Notes: generated by a model not told the origin, from the sequence alone. A stretch of DNA of 60,651 nucleotides from JBOHBN01 sp050698355 (GCA_050698355.1 JBOHBN010000146.1:1-60651), one strand, 5' to 3'. Numbered from the stretch's first letter, positions 25,920 through 34,777 are shown. A program made the numbers and translations.

Positions 25920-27402
25920 CGCGATACTCATCGCGTACATGGCCGTGCTCGTCATCGTCGGCCTCATCTCCGCGCGGAACGTCAAGGGCGAGCGCTCGTA
26001 CCTGGTCGCCGACCGCAAACTCGGTGCAGGTGTACTAGGCGCGACCCTGCCGGCGACGCAGATGTCCGCGGGCACCGCGATCGGAACCGTCGGCTTCATC
26101 GCCTTCTACGGGTACTTCTACAACTGGTTCTGGGTGGCGCTCTGGACCGGATGGATGATCTCCCTGCTGTTCGTTGCCCCGCGCATGTATGAGTTCGGGC
26201 GCACCCACGACGGGATGACGATCCCCGACATCCTCGGCGCGCGGTTCGGCACGGTGATGCGCTTCATCAGCGCGGTCGCTCTCATCGGCGCGTTCCTGCT
26301 GCTGTTCTCAGCGGAGTACGAGGGGGCCGCCACCGTCTTCAAGCTGGTCTTCGACATCAGCTACGTGCCCGCCGTCCTCATCTCCGCAGGCGTCATCGCC
26401 GTCTACGCCCTGCTCGGCGGGTTGTTCTCCGTCGCCCGCAACGACCTGCTGCAGATGGCCGTCTTCGTTGTCGGCTACGTCGCCGCGGGCGCGTACTCCA
26501 TGCACGCGGTCGGTGGCTTCGACGGGCTGCAGCACAAGCTCGCAAACATCAACCCCGAGCTGCTCGAGCCGTTCGGCAACGACCTGATGTCCGCCGGCAC
26601 CCTGGTCGGGCTCTCGCTCGGCACAATGGTCACTTTCATCGCGTACCCGCTGGACGCGATGAAGTTCTACGCGGCCGCCCGGCGATCGGTGCTACTGCGC
26701 GCGATCTGGATCGGCATCGGGCTCCAGGTGGTGATCGGCGCCTCGCTGGCGTTCATCGGCACGGCCGGGCGTGCGCTGCGGGGCGACATCACCACCAAGA
26801 CCATGGACGGCACGGCGCCGTTCGTGGCGCTGCACGCGATGCCGCCGATACTGGGCGGGCTGCTGATGGCCGCCGTGCTCGGCGCGGTGATGGCAGTGTC
26901 GAGCTCGATCGTGATGATCGTCGCCGCGGCCTTCACCCACGACATCCTCCCGACCGTCATGCGCCGCAGGCAGCTCTCCGACCGTTCCAGGCTGCGGTTG
27001 GAGCGGATCGTCTCGGGCATCGCGGTCATCGTGGGGATCGTGCTCGCCATCAACCCCATCGGCGCCGTCGGTACGATCATCATCATCGTGCAGCAGTTCA
27101 TGGCCTCCACCTTCGCGGTCGCGCTCATCGCGGCACTGAACTGGCGCCGCGCCACCACCGCCGGCGCGGTCGTGTCGATGTGCGCCGGGTTCGCCGGTGT
27201 CCTCATCTGGTACGCGCTCGGCAACCCGTTCGACCTCGCACCCGTGTACCTCGGGCTGCCGCTCTCGCTGGTCGGAATGGTCGCCGTGAGCCTCATTCCC
27301 GGGACCCGGCCGGCGCCTCCCGTATTGCCGCCGCCGACGATGCCGCTGCTCGCGCGGTTGCGCCGGCGGTCGGTTCCCGCGTCACCGGCGGCGCGGCAAT
27401 GA
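25903..27402 (+). CDS. Sodium:solute symporter (SSS family)
   Basis: This integral-membrane transporter of 499 residues has about 13 predicted helices and the SSS-type start ILIAYMAVLVIVGLISARNVKG with YLVADRKLGAGVLGATLPATQMSAGT (given here in separate motifs). Family members import amino acids, sugars, pantothenate or similar solutes with sodium. Given the M19 dipeptidase directly downstream (ATGA overlap) and the Lrp regulator, an amino acid or peptide-derived solute is most likely, which is inference. GTG 25903 overlaps the small upstream gene by 17 nt; GTG 25912 is an alternative. Confidence 0.88.
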   Translation: MASVLDAILIAYMAVLVIVGLISARNVKGERSYLVADRKLGAGVLGATLPATQMSAGTAIGTVGFIAFYGYFYNWFWVALWTGWMISLLFVAPRMYEFGRTHDGMTIPDILGARFGTVMRFISAVALIGAFLLLFSAEYEGAATVFKLVFDISYVPAVLISAGVIAVYALLGGLFSVARNDLLQMAVFVVGYVAAGAYSMHAVGGFDGLQHKLANINPELLEPFGNDLMSAGTLVGLSLGTMVTFIAYPLDAMKFYAAARRSVLLRAIWIGIGLQVVIGASLAFIGTAGRALRGDITTKTMDGTAPFVALHAMPPILGGLLMAAVLGAVMAVSSSIVMIVAAAFTHDILPTVMRRRQLSDRSRLRLERIVSGIAVIVGIVLAINPIGAVGTIIIIVQQFMASTFAVALIAALNWRRATTAGAVVSMCAGFAGVLIWYALGNPFDLAPVYLGLPLSLVGMVAVSLIPGTRPAPPVLPPPTMPLLARLRRRSVPASPAARQ

Positions 27403-28526
27403 CCGCTCGACCCGCGCCGGCCGCCGCACCGGTGTCGCTCGCGGCCGACATGGACCGGCTGCCTCAGTACGAGCTCGACCTCGACGGCGCGCAGCGGACC
27501 CGGGTCGACGCGCTGCTGGCCGACGGTCCGGTGATCTCGCTGCACGACCATCCGGTCCGGCTTCCCGACCCGCTCGACGCCGCCACCCTGCGGCAGCACG
27601 AGGCGTCCGGGCGGGACCACCTCGGCCGCGACGGGCTCGTCGGCTCGGAGCTGACCGCTGTCTTTGCGAGCGCCGTGTCCCGCGCGGATCTAGGTGACCT
27701 GCTGCGGTGGTTCGCGTTCCTGCGGGCCGACATCGCGCACGCCGGCGGGCTGTTCGTCGCCGAGGACGCCGCTGCCGTCGCCGCCCGCGACGGGCGGGTA
27801 GGCGTCGTGTTCGCCATGGAGGACCTCGGTTGCGTGGGAGAGGACCTTGCCGGAATCGAGGTGCTGTACGGGATCGGAGTGCGCTGCGCCGGCCTGGCGT
27901 ACAACGCGGGCAGCGCTCTCGGCGGCGGGCTGGGGCAGCCGAACGACCCGGGGCTCAGCGACCACGGCCGGTCGGCCGTCGCGCTGATGAACGCGCTCGG
28001 CATGCTCGTCGACCTCGCGCACGTCGGCGACGAGACGTCGCTGCAGGCGGCGCGCGCCAGCCGCAAGCCGGTCGTCATCAGCCACGCCGGCGCGAGGGGA
28101 CTGTGGCAGACGGTGCGGATGAAGCCCGATGACGTGCTCAGGGCGTGCGCCGACACCGGCGGGGTCATCGGGATCGAGGCGGCGCCGGGGAGCACCCGCG
28201 TGCCCGGTTCGACCGGCCACGACCTGGACGGTGTCATGGCACACGTCGAGTACTGCGCCGAGCTGCTCGGCGTCGACCACGTGGCTCTCGGCCCGGACAC
28301 GTTCTTCGGCGACCATGTCGGTTTCTACGCAGCCGCCGGTGCGAACCCGGTGCCACCGCCGCCGGGCGAGGCCGCACCGCAGATGGCGTACGTCGCGGGC
28401 ATGGAAAACCCCGGCGAGGCGCACCGCAACGCGGCCTCCTGGCTGGTCAGCCACGCCTGGTCCGACGACGAGTGCGCCAAGCTGCTTGGCGGCAACGTCG
28501 CCCGGGTCGTCGCCCAGGCCATCTAG
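27399..28526 (+). CDS. Membrane dipeptidase, M19 family
   Basis: The 375-residue protein has the M19 zinc signatures: ISLHDHPVRLPDPL (HxH-like start of the barrel), EDLGCVGEDL with the bridging Glu, the two later His in LVDLAHVGDET and VISHAGARGL, and Asp in VALGPDTFFGDH. These TIM-barrel enzymes hydrolyse dipeptides (including some D- and dehydro-peptides). ATG 27399 overlaps the symporter stop by 4 nt. No signal peptide is visible. It ends the operon; a palindrome follows 60 bp downstream. Confidence 0.9.
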   Translation: MTARPAPAAAPVSLAADMDRLPQYELDLDGAQRTRVDALLADGPVISLHDHPVRLPDPLDAATLRQHEASGRDHLGRDGLVGSELTAVFASAVSRADLGDLLRWFAFLRADIAHAGGLFVAEDAAAVAARDGRVGVVFAMEDLGCVGEDLAGIEVLYGIGVRCAGLAYNAGSALGGGLGQPNDPGLSDHGRSAVALMNALGMLVDLAHVGDETSLQAARASRKPVVISHAGARGLWQTVRMKPDDVLRACADTGGVIGIEAAPGSTRVPGSTGHDLDGVMAHVEYCAELLGVDHVALGPDTFFGDHVGFYAAAGANPVPPPPGEAAPQMAYVAGMENPGEAHRNAASWLVSHAWSDDECAKLLGGNVARVVAQAI

Positions 28527-28586
28527 ACGCGCCCGGCGAACGATGCAGCCCCGTTCCTGTGCAGCCGTCGGTTGCCCCGCACCCCG

Positions 28587-28638
28587 GTGATCATGAAAGG
28601 TTGCCGTAGCTATAGCTACGAAGATGCTTCATGATCAC
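28587..28638. repeat. Dispersed palindrome, copy 3 (52 bp)
   Basis: Arms GTGATCATGAA and TTCATGATCAC with inner stem CGTAGC/GCTACG around TATA. It is close to copy 2 in sequence and spacing. It lies between the M19 dipeptidase stop and the hydrogenase operon, where it would insulate the two operons. Confidence 0.8.
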
Positions 28639-28757
28639 TGGGTCTTGGGCCAGGTACGGACGTACCCGTGCTTCCGAGCTGGCGCGGCACCACCGGTAGC
28701 GCATTTTCCCGGTACTGGACCCGTGCGAACATCGAGTCACGGGAGTACTGTGCGCGA

Positions 28758-30194
28758 ATGGGCGCTGGCCGTAGCACCAATCCGCTGTCCGTCGACTTGG
28801 ACCGCGTGGGGCCGGTGGCCGACGCGATCCTCTATGAGGGCTACCTGCTCTATCCGTACCGCAGGTCGTCGGGGAAGAACAGGGTGCGCTGGCAGTTCGG
28901 CGTGCTCGCACCGAAGCCGTGGATCGAGGCGCAGGGCCCCGTCGACACCGGTGTCGCCGGATCGGCCGAGTCGTGGTTCCAGCAGACCGAGTGCCTCATC
29001 GACGGCAGGGCAAACGCGACGGTGCACCTGCGCCTGCGCTTCTTGCAGTTCCAGGCGAAGTCGTTGGAGCAATCTGGCCCCGACGGTGACTACGCGACCG
29101 TCGACCAGGTCGACCTGGCCGGCCGCACCTATTACGCGTTCGACGAGGCCGTACCGCAGGAGTCCGACGTAGTCGTGTCGCTGGACGACCTCAGCGCGGG
29201 AGCACACGTCGTTCCCGTGACCGTACCCGACAGCATGGACGTCGAGGAGCTCCAGGACGAGAGCGGTACAACGGTGGCCCGCGTGGTTCGGCGTCGCTGG
29301 CCGGTCTCGGCGTCGGTCACTATCGAGGTCGAGACGGCCGAGGCGCCGTTCCCGCTGCGTCGGCTGCGGGTGCGTACCGAGAACTCCGGCACCATGCCCG
29401 CGGACGCGCCGAGGACGCAGGCGCTGCGGCACGCGCTCATCGCGGCGCACACCGCCCTGGCGATCGAGGGCGCCGCGTTCGTCTCCCTGCTCGACCCGCC
29501 CGAGTGGGCCGCGGTCGCGGCCCGGGCGTGCGGGAACGTGCACACCTTCCCCGTCCTCGCCGGGGACGAGAACGACCGGGACCTCATGCTCTCCTCGCCG
29601 ATCATCCTGTACGACCATCCGAAAGTCGCGCCGGAAAGTCCCGGCGACCTGTTCGACGCGACGGAGATCGACGAGATCCTGTCCCTTCGAACGCTTGTCC
29701 TCTCCGACGAGGAAAAGCGGGAGGTCCGTGCGACCGACCCGCGCGGTGCCGCGCTGCTCGACCGGGTCGACTCGATGCCACCGGAGCTGATGTCACGCCT
29801 GCACGGCGCCGTCCGCTCGCTCCGCCCGGTCGCCGCGCGAGACGAGCGCGACGAGGACGAAGAGGCCTCGGCCTTCGCGACATCGGCGCCCTGGTGGGAC
29901 CCGGGCGCGGACACGTCCGTCTCGCCGGAAACCGACGTGGTCGTCGTGGACGGCATCGAGCTGTCGAAGGGCAGCCGCGTCCGGCTGCACCCACGACGCC
30001 ACGGCACCGACGCGCACGACATGTTCCTCGAGAACCGGATCGGCCTGGTCAACGCCGTGTTCCTCGACGTCGACGGGAGCCGTCAGCTCGCCGTAACCAT
30101 CGAAGGCGACCCGGCCGCGGAGCTGAACGAGTGGTACGGGCGGTTCCGCTACTTTGCTCCCGAAGAGGTCGAACCCGTGACAGCGCACGGCTGA
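28758..30194 (+). CDS. Hydrogenase-operon protein of unknown function
   Basis: The protein has 478 residues, no signal peptide and no membrane helix. I do not recognise a named domain. Residues 1-230 look beta-rich (VRWQFGVLAP, ATVHLRLRFLQ, VTIEVETAE); the middle is acidic (EIDEILSLRTLVLSDEEKREV), and the last 80 residues (SKGSRVRLHPR, ENRIGLVNAVFLDVDGSRQLAVTIEGD) resemble a small SH3-like barrel. The ATG at 28758 is the first plausible start. It precedes the hydrogenase subunits on the same strand, so it is probably a maturation, assembly or electron-transfer partner. That is inference from position. Confidence 0.7.
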   Translation: MGAGRSTNPLSVDLDRVGPVADAILYEGYLLYPYRRSSGKNRVRWQFGVLAPKPWIEAQGPVDTGVAGSAESWFQQTECLIDGRANATVHLRLRFLQFQAKSLEQSGPDGDYATVDQVDLAGRTYYAFDEAVPQESDVVVSLDDLSAGAHVVPVTVPDSMDVEELQDESGTTVARVVRRRWPVSASVTIEVETAEAPFPLRRLRVRTENSGTMPADAPRTQALRHALIAAHTALAIEGAAFVSLLDPPEWAAVAARACGNVHTFPVLAGDENDRDLMLSSPIILYDHPKVAPESPGDLFDATEIDEILSLRTLVLSDEEKREVRATDPRGAALLDRVDSMPPELMSRLHGAVRSLRPVAARDERDEDEEASAFATSAPWWDPGADTSVSPETDVVVVDGIELSKGSRVRLHPRRHGTDAHDMFLENRIGLVNAVFLDVDGSRQLAVTIEGDPAAELNEWYGRFRYFAPEEVEPVTAHG

Positions 30195-30312
30195 AGTGAC
30201 ACGATGAGCGCAGGCGGTGATCGACTGCCCGGTTTGACGCGGGCCCCTCGGGGTATCGGATGGGCCACAAGCACCGGACCGGTTCGGTTGCGCCTTCGCC
30301 GGAGGGGGCGGG

Positions 30313-30474
30313 ATGGACGCCATCAAGCAGCCGTTGTGGTATGCGACAGGCGACTGCGTCCCCGTAGGCCCACATTCCGCGGTTCCCGGCAGACCGCCAA
30401 CGCTCAACCTCCTCGCGCTGGTCGTCGGCGACGACCGGTTCCTGGACCGGGTACAAGGGAGGCCCCAGACATGA
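30313..30474 (+). CDS. Small protein (53 aa) coupled to the hydrogenase small-subunit gene
   Basis: A short frame starts with ATG at 30313, 7 nt after a perfect GGAGG, and ends with a TGA that overlaps the ATG of the small-subunit gene as ATGA. It begins MDAIKQPLWYATGDCVPVGP and continues with a short hydrophobic stretch (LNLLALVVGDDRFL). Ribosome-binding site, spacing and stop-start coupling make translation likely even though it is small. One cysteine (GDCVP) could be a metal or disulfide site. No family recognised; a role in hydrogenase assembly or translational control is inference. Confidence 0.6.
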   Translation: MDAIKQPLWYATGDCVPVGPHSAVPGRPPTLNLLALVVGDDRFLDRVQGRPQT

Positions 30475-31541
30475 CCGTGACCGATACCCAGGCGACCAGT
30501 ACGCAGGGACAAGGGGTCGACGAGGTCAGCATCCTCTGGATCTCGGAGGGGCTCAGCTGCGACGGCGATACGGTGTCGATCACCGCGGCCGATCAACCGG
30601 CGATCGAGGATGTCGTGCTCGGCCTCATCCCGGGCCTACCCAAGGTCAACCTGTACAACAAGGTGCTGTCTCCGACGGTCGGCGGCGAGGAGTTCCTCGC
30701 GCCGTTCCGAGCCGCGGCGGCGGGTGAGCTCGCCGAGCCGTTCGTCCTCGTCATCGAGGGCTCCATCCCGAACCAGAACATCATCGAGGGTGACGGCTAC
30801 TGGACGTCGTTCGGCAACGACCTGGCGACAGGGGAGCCGCTGACGCTGAACTGGTGGATCGACCAGCTCGCGCCGAAGGCGTGGGCAGTCGTCGCGGCCG
30901 GTACGTGTGCGACGTACGGCGGCATCCACGCCATGGCCGGCAACCCGACGGGCGCCATGGGGCTCGCCGACTACATCGGCTGGGACTACAGGTCCCGCGC
31001 TGGGTTGCCGATCGTCAACATTCCGGGGTGTCCGGTGCAACCGGAGAACTTCATGGAGGCCCTTACCTGGCTCCTGTACCACGCGGCCGGTTCGGCGCCA
31101 CCGCCGCCGCTCGACGAGATGCTCAGGCCGCAGTGGATTTTCGGCAAGACCGTGCACGAGGGCTGCGACCGTGCCGCCTACTACGAGCAGTCCGACTTCG
31201 CGCTGGACTACAACTCGCCGAAGTGCCAGGTGAAGATCGGCTGCTGGGGCCCCGTCGTCAACTGCAACGTGCCGAAGCGGGGGTGGATGGCCGGGATCGG
31301 CGGCTGCCCCAACGTCGGCGGCATCTGTATCGGCTGCACCATGCCGGGATTCCCCGACAAGTTCATGCCGTTCATGGACGCGCCGCCCGGCGGCAGCCTG
31401 TCGTCCATGCTCAACAAGCCGTACGGCGCGTTCATCCGCAAGATGCGGGGCATCACCAACGCCACGGTCAACAAGGAACCGAAGTGGCGGCACAACAAGC
31501 GGGAGCTCACCAGCGGATACAACCCGCGGTACCGCCCCTGA
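30471..31541 (+). CDS. hhyS: [NiFe] hydrogenase small subunit, group 1h (actinobacterial high-affinity) type
   Basis: This 356-residue electron-transfer subunit carries three FeS clusters. Near the N-terminus the usual Cys-x-x-Cys is replaced by SCDGD, as in group 1h enzymes where Asp helps ligate the proximal cluster; other ligands are in GTCATYGG and IPGCPVQPENF. The distal/medial cysteines are in HEGCDRAAYYE, KCQVKIGCWGPVVNC and GGCPNVGGICIGCTMPGFPD. There is no Tat signal peptide, in line with this group. ATG 30471 follows GGGAGG and overlaps the upstream small gene. With the large subunit it would oxidise H2, including trace atmospheric H2. Confidence 0.93.
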   Translation: MTVTDTQATSTQGQGVDEVSILWISEGLSCDGDTVSITAADQPAIEDVVLGLIPGLPKVNLYNKVLSPTVGGEEFLAPFRAAAAGELAEPFVLVIEGSIPNQNIIEGDGYWTSFGNDLATGEPLTLNWWIDQLAPKAWAVVAAGTCATYGGIHAMAGNPTGAMGLADYIGWDYRSRAGLPIVNIPGCPVQPENFMEALTWLLYHAAGSAPPPPLDEMLRPQWIFGKTVHEGCDRAAYYEQSDFALDYNSPKCQVKIGCWGPVVNCNVPKRGWMAGIGGCPNVGGICIGCTMPGFPDKFMPFMDAPPGGSLSSMLNKPYGAFIRKMRGITNATVNKEPKWRHNKRELTSGYNPRYRP

Positions 31542-31575
31542 GTAGTCCGGACCCGACCCAGAAAGGACCAGTCAC

Positions 31576-33372
31576 ATGGCAGTGAGCACCGAGCGGGGAC
31601 GGACGACGCAGGAGCGCGGCCAGCTCGTCGAGATGGCCTGGGACCCGATCACCCGCATCGTCGGCAACCTCGGCATCTACACCAAGATCGACTTCGCCAA
31701 CAAGATGGTCGCCGAGTGCCACAGCACCTCGTCGTTGTTCCGCGGCTACTCGGTTTTCATGAAGGGTAAGGACCCGCGCGACGCCGGCTTCATCACGAGC
31801 CGGATCTGCGGCATCTGTGGCGACAACCATACGGTCTGTTCCAACTACGCGCAGCAGATGGCGTACGGGGTCAAGCCGCCGAAGCTGGCCGAGCAGATCG
31901 TCAACCTCGGCGAGGCCGCCGAGTACATGTTCGACCACACCATCTTCCAGGACAACCTGGTCTTCGTCGACTTCTGCGAGGCCATGGTCAAGACGACGAA
32001 TCCCAGCGTGTTGCACCGTGCGGAGAACACCGAGGCGCCCAGGGGCAACATCCACGGATACCGGACCATCGCCGATATCATGCGCGCCTTCAACCCGTTC
32101 GAGGGCGAGCTCTACAAGGAATCGCTGAAGATCAGCCGGGTCACCCGGGAGATGTTCTGCCTGATGGAGGGGGGGCTCGTTCACCCATCCACCATGTATC
32201 CCTGCGGTGTCGGCACCATGCCGGAGCCGACGTTGTTCACCGACTACCTGTCCCGGCTGATGCGCATCCTCGACTTCGTCAAGAAGTCGGTCGCCATGAA
32301 CGACGACGTCTTCGACTTCTTCTACGAGGCGCTGCCCGGGTACGAGGAGGTCGGCCGCCGCCGCATAATGCTCGGCTGTTGGGGTGCCTGGCAGAACCCG
32401 GACGTCTGCGACTACCGCTACGAGAACATGAACGAGTGGGGCAAGGCGATGTACGTCACCCCCGGTGTCGTGGTCGACGGCGAGCTGGTCACGACCAACC
32501 TCATCGACATCAACCTGGGCATGCGGATCCTGCTCGGCAGCTCCTACTACGACGACTGGACGAACGAGCAGCCGTTCGTCACGCACGACCCACTCGGCAA
32601 CCCCATCGACATGCGCCACCCGTGGAACCAGACGACGCTGCCGGCGCCGGGAAAGCGTGACTTCGACGACAAGTACAGCTGGGTGATGAGCCCGCGCTGG
32701 TACGACAAGCGCACTGGCGACCACTTGGCGCTGGACACCGGCGGTGGGGCGTTCGCGCGGCTGTATACGACCGCGCTCGCCGGGTTGGTGCACACCCCGT
32801 ATGTGAACGCCACCGGTTCGAGCGTGCAGATCAGCCTGCCGAAGAGCGAGACCCTGCCGGAGACGACGCTGGAGTGGCGGATCCCGCAGTGGTCCAACGC
32901 CATCGAACGGGACCGCGCACGGGTGTACTTCGTCGCCTACTCCGCGGCGATGGCGGTGCAGTTCCTGGAGGAGTCGCTCGGGATGATCCGTGCCGGTGAC
33001 ACCAAGGTCTTCGAGGACTTCAAAGTGCCGGACGAGGCCATCGGCTGCGGTTTCCACGAAGCGGTCCGTGGCGTGCTCTCGCACCACTTGGTGATCAAGG
33101 ACGGGAAGATCGCCAACTACCACCCGTACCCGCCGACGCCGTGGAACGGCAGTCCGCGCGACTCCTACGGCACACCCGGCCCGTACGAGGATGCGGTGCA
33201 GGACACGCCGATCTTCGAGGAGAACGGCCCGGACGACTTCAGGGGCATCGACATCATGCGGGCGGTTCGTAGCTTCGACCCGTGCCTGCCGTGCGGTGTG
33301 CACATGTACCTGGGCGACGGGCGCACCCTGGACAAGACACATTCGCCGATGTTCGGAGGGCCGCATGGCTGA
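31576..33372 (+). CDS. hhyL: [NiFe] hydrogenase large subunit, group 1h type
   Basis: This 598-residue catalytic subunit holds the NiFe(CN)2CO centre. The two Cys pairs are in SRICGICGDNHTVCS (L1) and FDPCLPCGVHMYLG (L2). Behind the L2 His there are 22 more residues, the typical C-terminal extension removed by a nickel-dependent endopeptidase after metal insertion. It starts with ATG 34 nt behind the small subunit after AGAAAGGA and overlaps the next gene by 8 nt. Motifs and context fit oxygen-tolerant, high-affinity uptake hydrogenases of soil actinobacteria. No dedicated endopeptidase gene is in the window. Confidence 0.94.
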   Translation: MAVSTERGRTTQERGQLVEMAWDPITRIVGNLGIYTKIDFANKMVAECHSTSSLFRGYSVFMKGKDPRDAGFITSRICGICGDNHTVCSNYAQQMAYGVKPPKLAEQIVNLGEAAEYMFDHTIFQDNLVFVDFCEAMVKTTNPSVLHRAENTEAPRGNIHGYRTIADIMRAFNPFEGELYKESLKISRVTREMFCLMEGGLVHPSTMYPCGVGTMPEPTLFTDYLSRLMRILDFVKKSVAMNDDVFDFFYEALPGYEEVGRRRIMLGCWGAWQNPDVCDYRYENMNEWGKAMYVTPGVVVDGELVTTNLIDINLGMRILLGSSYYDDWTNEQPFVTHDPLGNPIDMRHPWNQTTLPAPGKRDFDDKYSWVMSPRWYDKRTGDHLALDTGGGAFARLYTTALAGLVHTPYVNATGSSVQISLPKSETLPETTLEWRIPQWSNAIERDRARVYFVAYSAAMAVQFLEESLGMIRAGDTKVFEDFKVPDEAIGCGFHEAVRGVLSHHLVIKDGKIANYHPYPPTPWNGSPRDSYGTPGPYEDAVQDTPIFEENGPDDFRGIDIMRAVRSFDPCLPCGVHMYLGDGRTLDKTHSPMFGGPHG

Positions 33373-33937
33373 CACGCCGGTACGGCCCCGGCTGGACGAT
33401 CGAGCGATCGGTGAGCGGCTGACCAGGATCGACGAGCTGATCGACAAGGTCGAGCAGGTACCGGGCCCGACCGCGGAGGCCGCGGTGGAGAGCGTGCAGG
33501 CATTGAGCGAGGTGTACGGCGAAGCGCTCGCGCGGGTCATGGACGCAGCCGACAGCGATCTGGTGGCCAAGCTCACGAGCGACGAGCTGGTGCGGCACCT
33601 GCTGGTGCTGCATGACCTCCACCCGGACTCGGTCGAGGGGCGGGTCGAGCGCGCGTTGGACGACGTCCGGTCGTACGTCGAGTCGCAGGGCGGCAAGGTC
33701 GAGTTTGCCGAGGTCGACGGCAGCGTCGCTCGGGTGCGGCTCTCCGGCGGTGGTTGCAAGAGTTGCTCGTCCTCGACGGAACCGCTGCAGGAGCTGGTCA
33801 CCGACTCGGTGCTCGCGCTCGCACCTGAGCTGTCCTCCGTCGAGTCGGTGCAGGAGCCCAGCGCCGGGCCGGAGCCGGCGGTGATACCCGTCGAGGCGTT
33901 GCTGCAACGGACCGCCGCGGTTGGGGGATCCCCGTGA
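33365..33937 (+). CDS. NifU-like (NFU domain) FeS protein of the hydrogenase operon
   Basis: The 190-residue protein has an N-terminal helical part and, from about residue 95, an NFU-like domain (VRSYVESQGGKVEFAEV, VRLSGGGCKSC) with the C-x2-C motif that binds a transient 4Fe-4S cluster. The last 35 residues are Pro/Ala-rich. Within the operon it probably delivers FeS clusters to the small subunit. Its ATG lies inside the large-subunit gene (8-nt overlap), so it is translationally coupled. Confidence 0.82.
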   Translation: MADTPVRPRLDDRAIGERLTRIDELIDKVEQVPGPTAEAAVESVQALSEVYGEALARVMDAADSDLVAKLTSDELVRHLLVLHDLHPDSVEGRVERALDDVRSYVESQGGKVEFAEVDGSVARVRLSGGGCKSCSSSTEPLQELVTDSVLALAPELSSVESVQEPSAGPEPAVIPVEALLQRTAAVGGSP

Positions 33938-34524
33938 CGTCCGGTGCCCTCGAGCGAGTGATTCGCCGGGCCGGCGCCCAGCGGGCGGCTGCCGCTGAGC
34001 ACTGCGACCTGTGCAGCGACCCCGTACGGCACGAGCACAGGCATGTCTTCGACAGCGAGCGCCGCGAGGTGATGTGCGCGTGCCAGGCATGCTCGCTGCT
34101 GTTCGCCCAGGACGCTGCGAGCAGGGGTCATTTCCGCCTGCTGCCGCAGCGCCGGGTTCGCCTGCCGCGGGTCTCCACCAAGGTGATCGGCGCTCCGGTC
34201 GGGCTGGCGTTCTTCGTCAAGGGTAAGGACGGGGACGTCCTCGCCCACTATCCGAGCCCGCTGGGGACCACCGACTGGGAGGTCGACCAGGAAGCATGGC
34301 AGGAGGTGGCCGAGCAGCGCCCGGAGCTCGCCACGCTTCAGCCGGAGGTCGAGGCGCTGCTGGTCAACACCGCGCGGGACACGTACGAGCACTGGATCGT
34401 CCCGCTCGATGACTGCTTCCGCCTCGTCGCCGTCGTACGCGAGCACTGGCGGGGGCTCTCCGGCGGCGACCGGGTGTGGGAAGAGATCAAGCGCTTCTTC
34501 GCGGAACTCGAGGAACGAAGGTAG
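33934..34524 (+). CDS. DUF5947-like hydrogenase-associated protein
   Basis: This 196-residue protein has cysteine pairs in EHCDLCSDPV and MCACQACSLLF near the N-terminus, suggesting zinc or FeS binding, then a mixed alpha/beta domain (KVIGAPVGLAFFVK, YEHWIVPLDDCFRLVAVVREHW). From memory it corresponds to DUF5947, seen next to group 1h hydrogenases; I cannot verify this here. GTG 33934 overlaps the NFU gene as GTGA. Likely a maturation or electron-transfer accessory, by context only. Confidence 0.75.
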   Translation: MTSGALERVIRRAGAQRAAAAEHCDLCSDPVRHEHRHVFDSERREVMCACQACSLLFAQDAASRGHFRLLPQRRVRLPRVSTKVIGAPVGLAFFVKGKDGDVLAHYPSPLGTTDWEVDQEAWQEVAEQRPELATLQPEVEALLVNTARDTYEHWIVPLDDCFRLVAVVREHWRGLSGGDRVWEEIKRFFAELEERR

Positions 34525-34534
34525 GGGAGTAGCC

Positions 34535-34741
34535 ATGGGCAGGATCAGGGTGGGCAGGCCCGACGTGGCGCAGGATGCGCCGACCCACGTCTCCGGTATC
34601 CACACCGGGAACGAGGGCCCGTACGAGGATCAGCCCGGACACCACCCGGACGGCACAGCCGACGCCCGTCGTTCGACCGGGATCGAGCCGGCGAAGCACG
34701 ACCCGATCCTCCCGATCATGCCGAACCTGCCGCCTGGCTGA
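34535..34741 (+). CDS. Small hydrophilic protein (68 aa) of the hydrogenase operon
   Basis: The peptide is Pro-, Gly-, Asp- and His-rich (SGIHTGNEGPYEDQPGHHPDG, DPILPIMPNLPPG in part) with no hydrophobic core, so it is probably disordered. It starts with ATG after GGGGAGT, 10 nt behind the DUF5947-like gene. The four His residues might bind nickel, but that is speculation. Its position between conserved hydrogenase genes suggests it is real and functional. Confidence 0.65.
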   Translation: MGRIRVGRPDVAQDAPTHVSGIHTGNEGPYEDQPGHHPDGTADARRSTGIEPAKHDPILPIMPNLPPG

Positions 34742-34777
34742 GACCTGCCACCGATGCCGAAATGGAGGAGGTGACCC

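Noticed and set aside
21583..28638. Insertion-sequence explanation for the three palindromes
   Set aside because: No transposase gene and no target-site duplication visible; copies are only 52-58 bp.
31507..34605. Minus-strand open frame of 1032 codons opposite the hydrogenase genes
   Set aside because: It is antisense to genes with unmistakable motifs, its product is Arg/Val/Asp-rich without domains, and such frames are expected where codons end in G or C.
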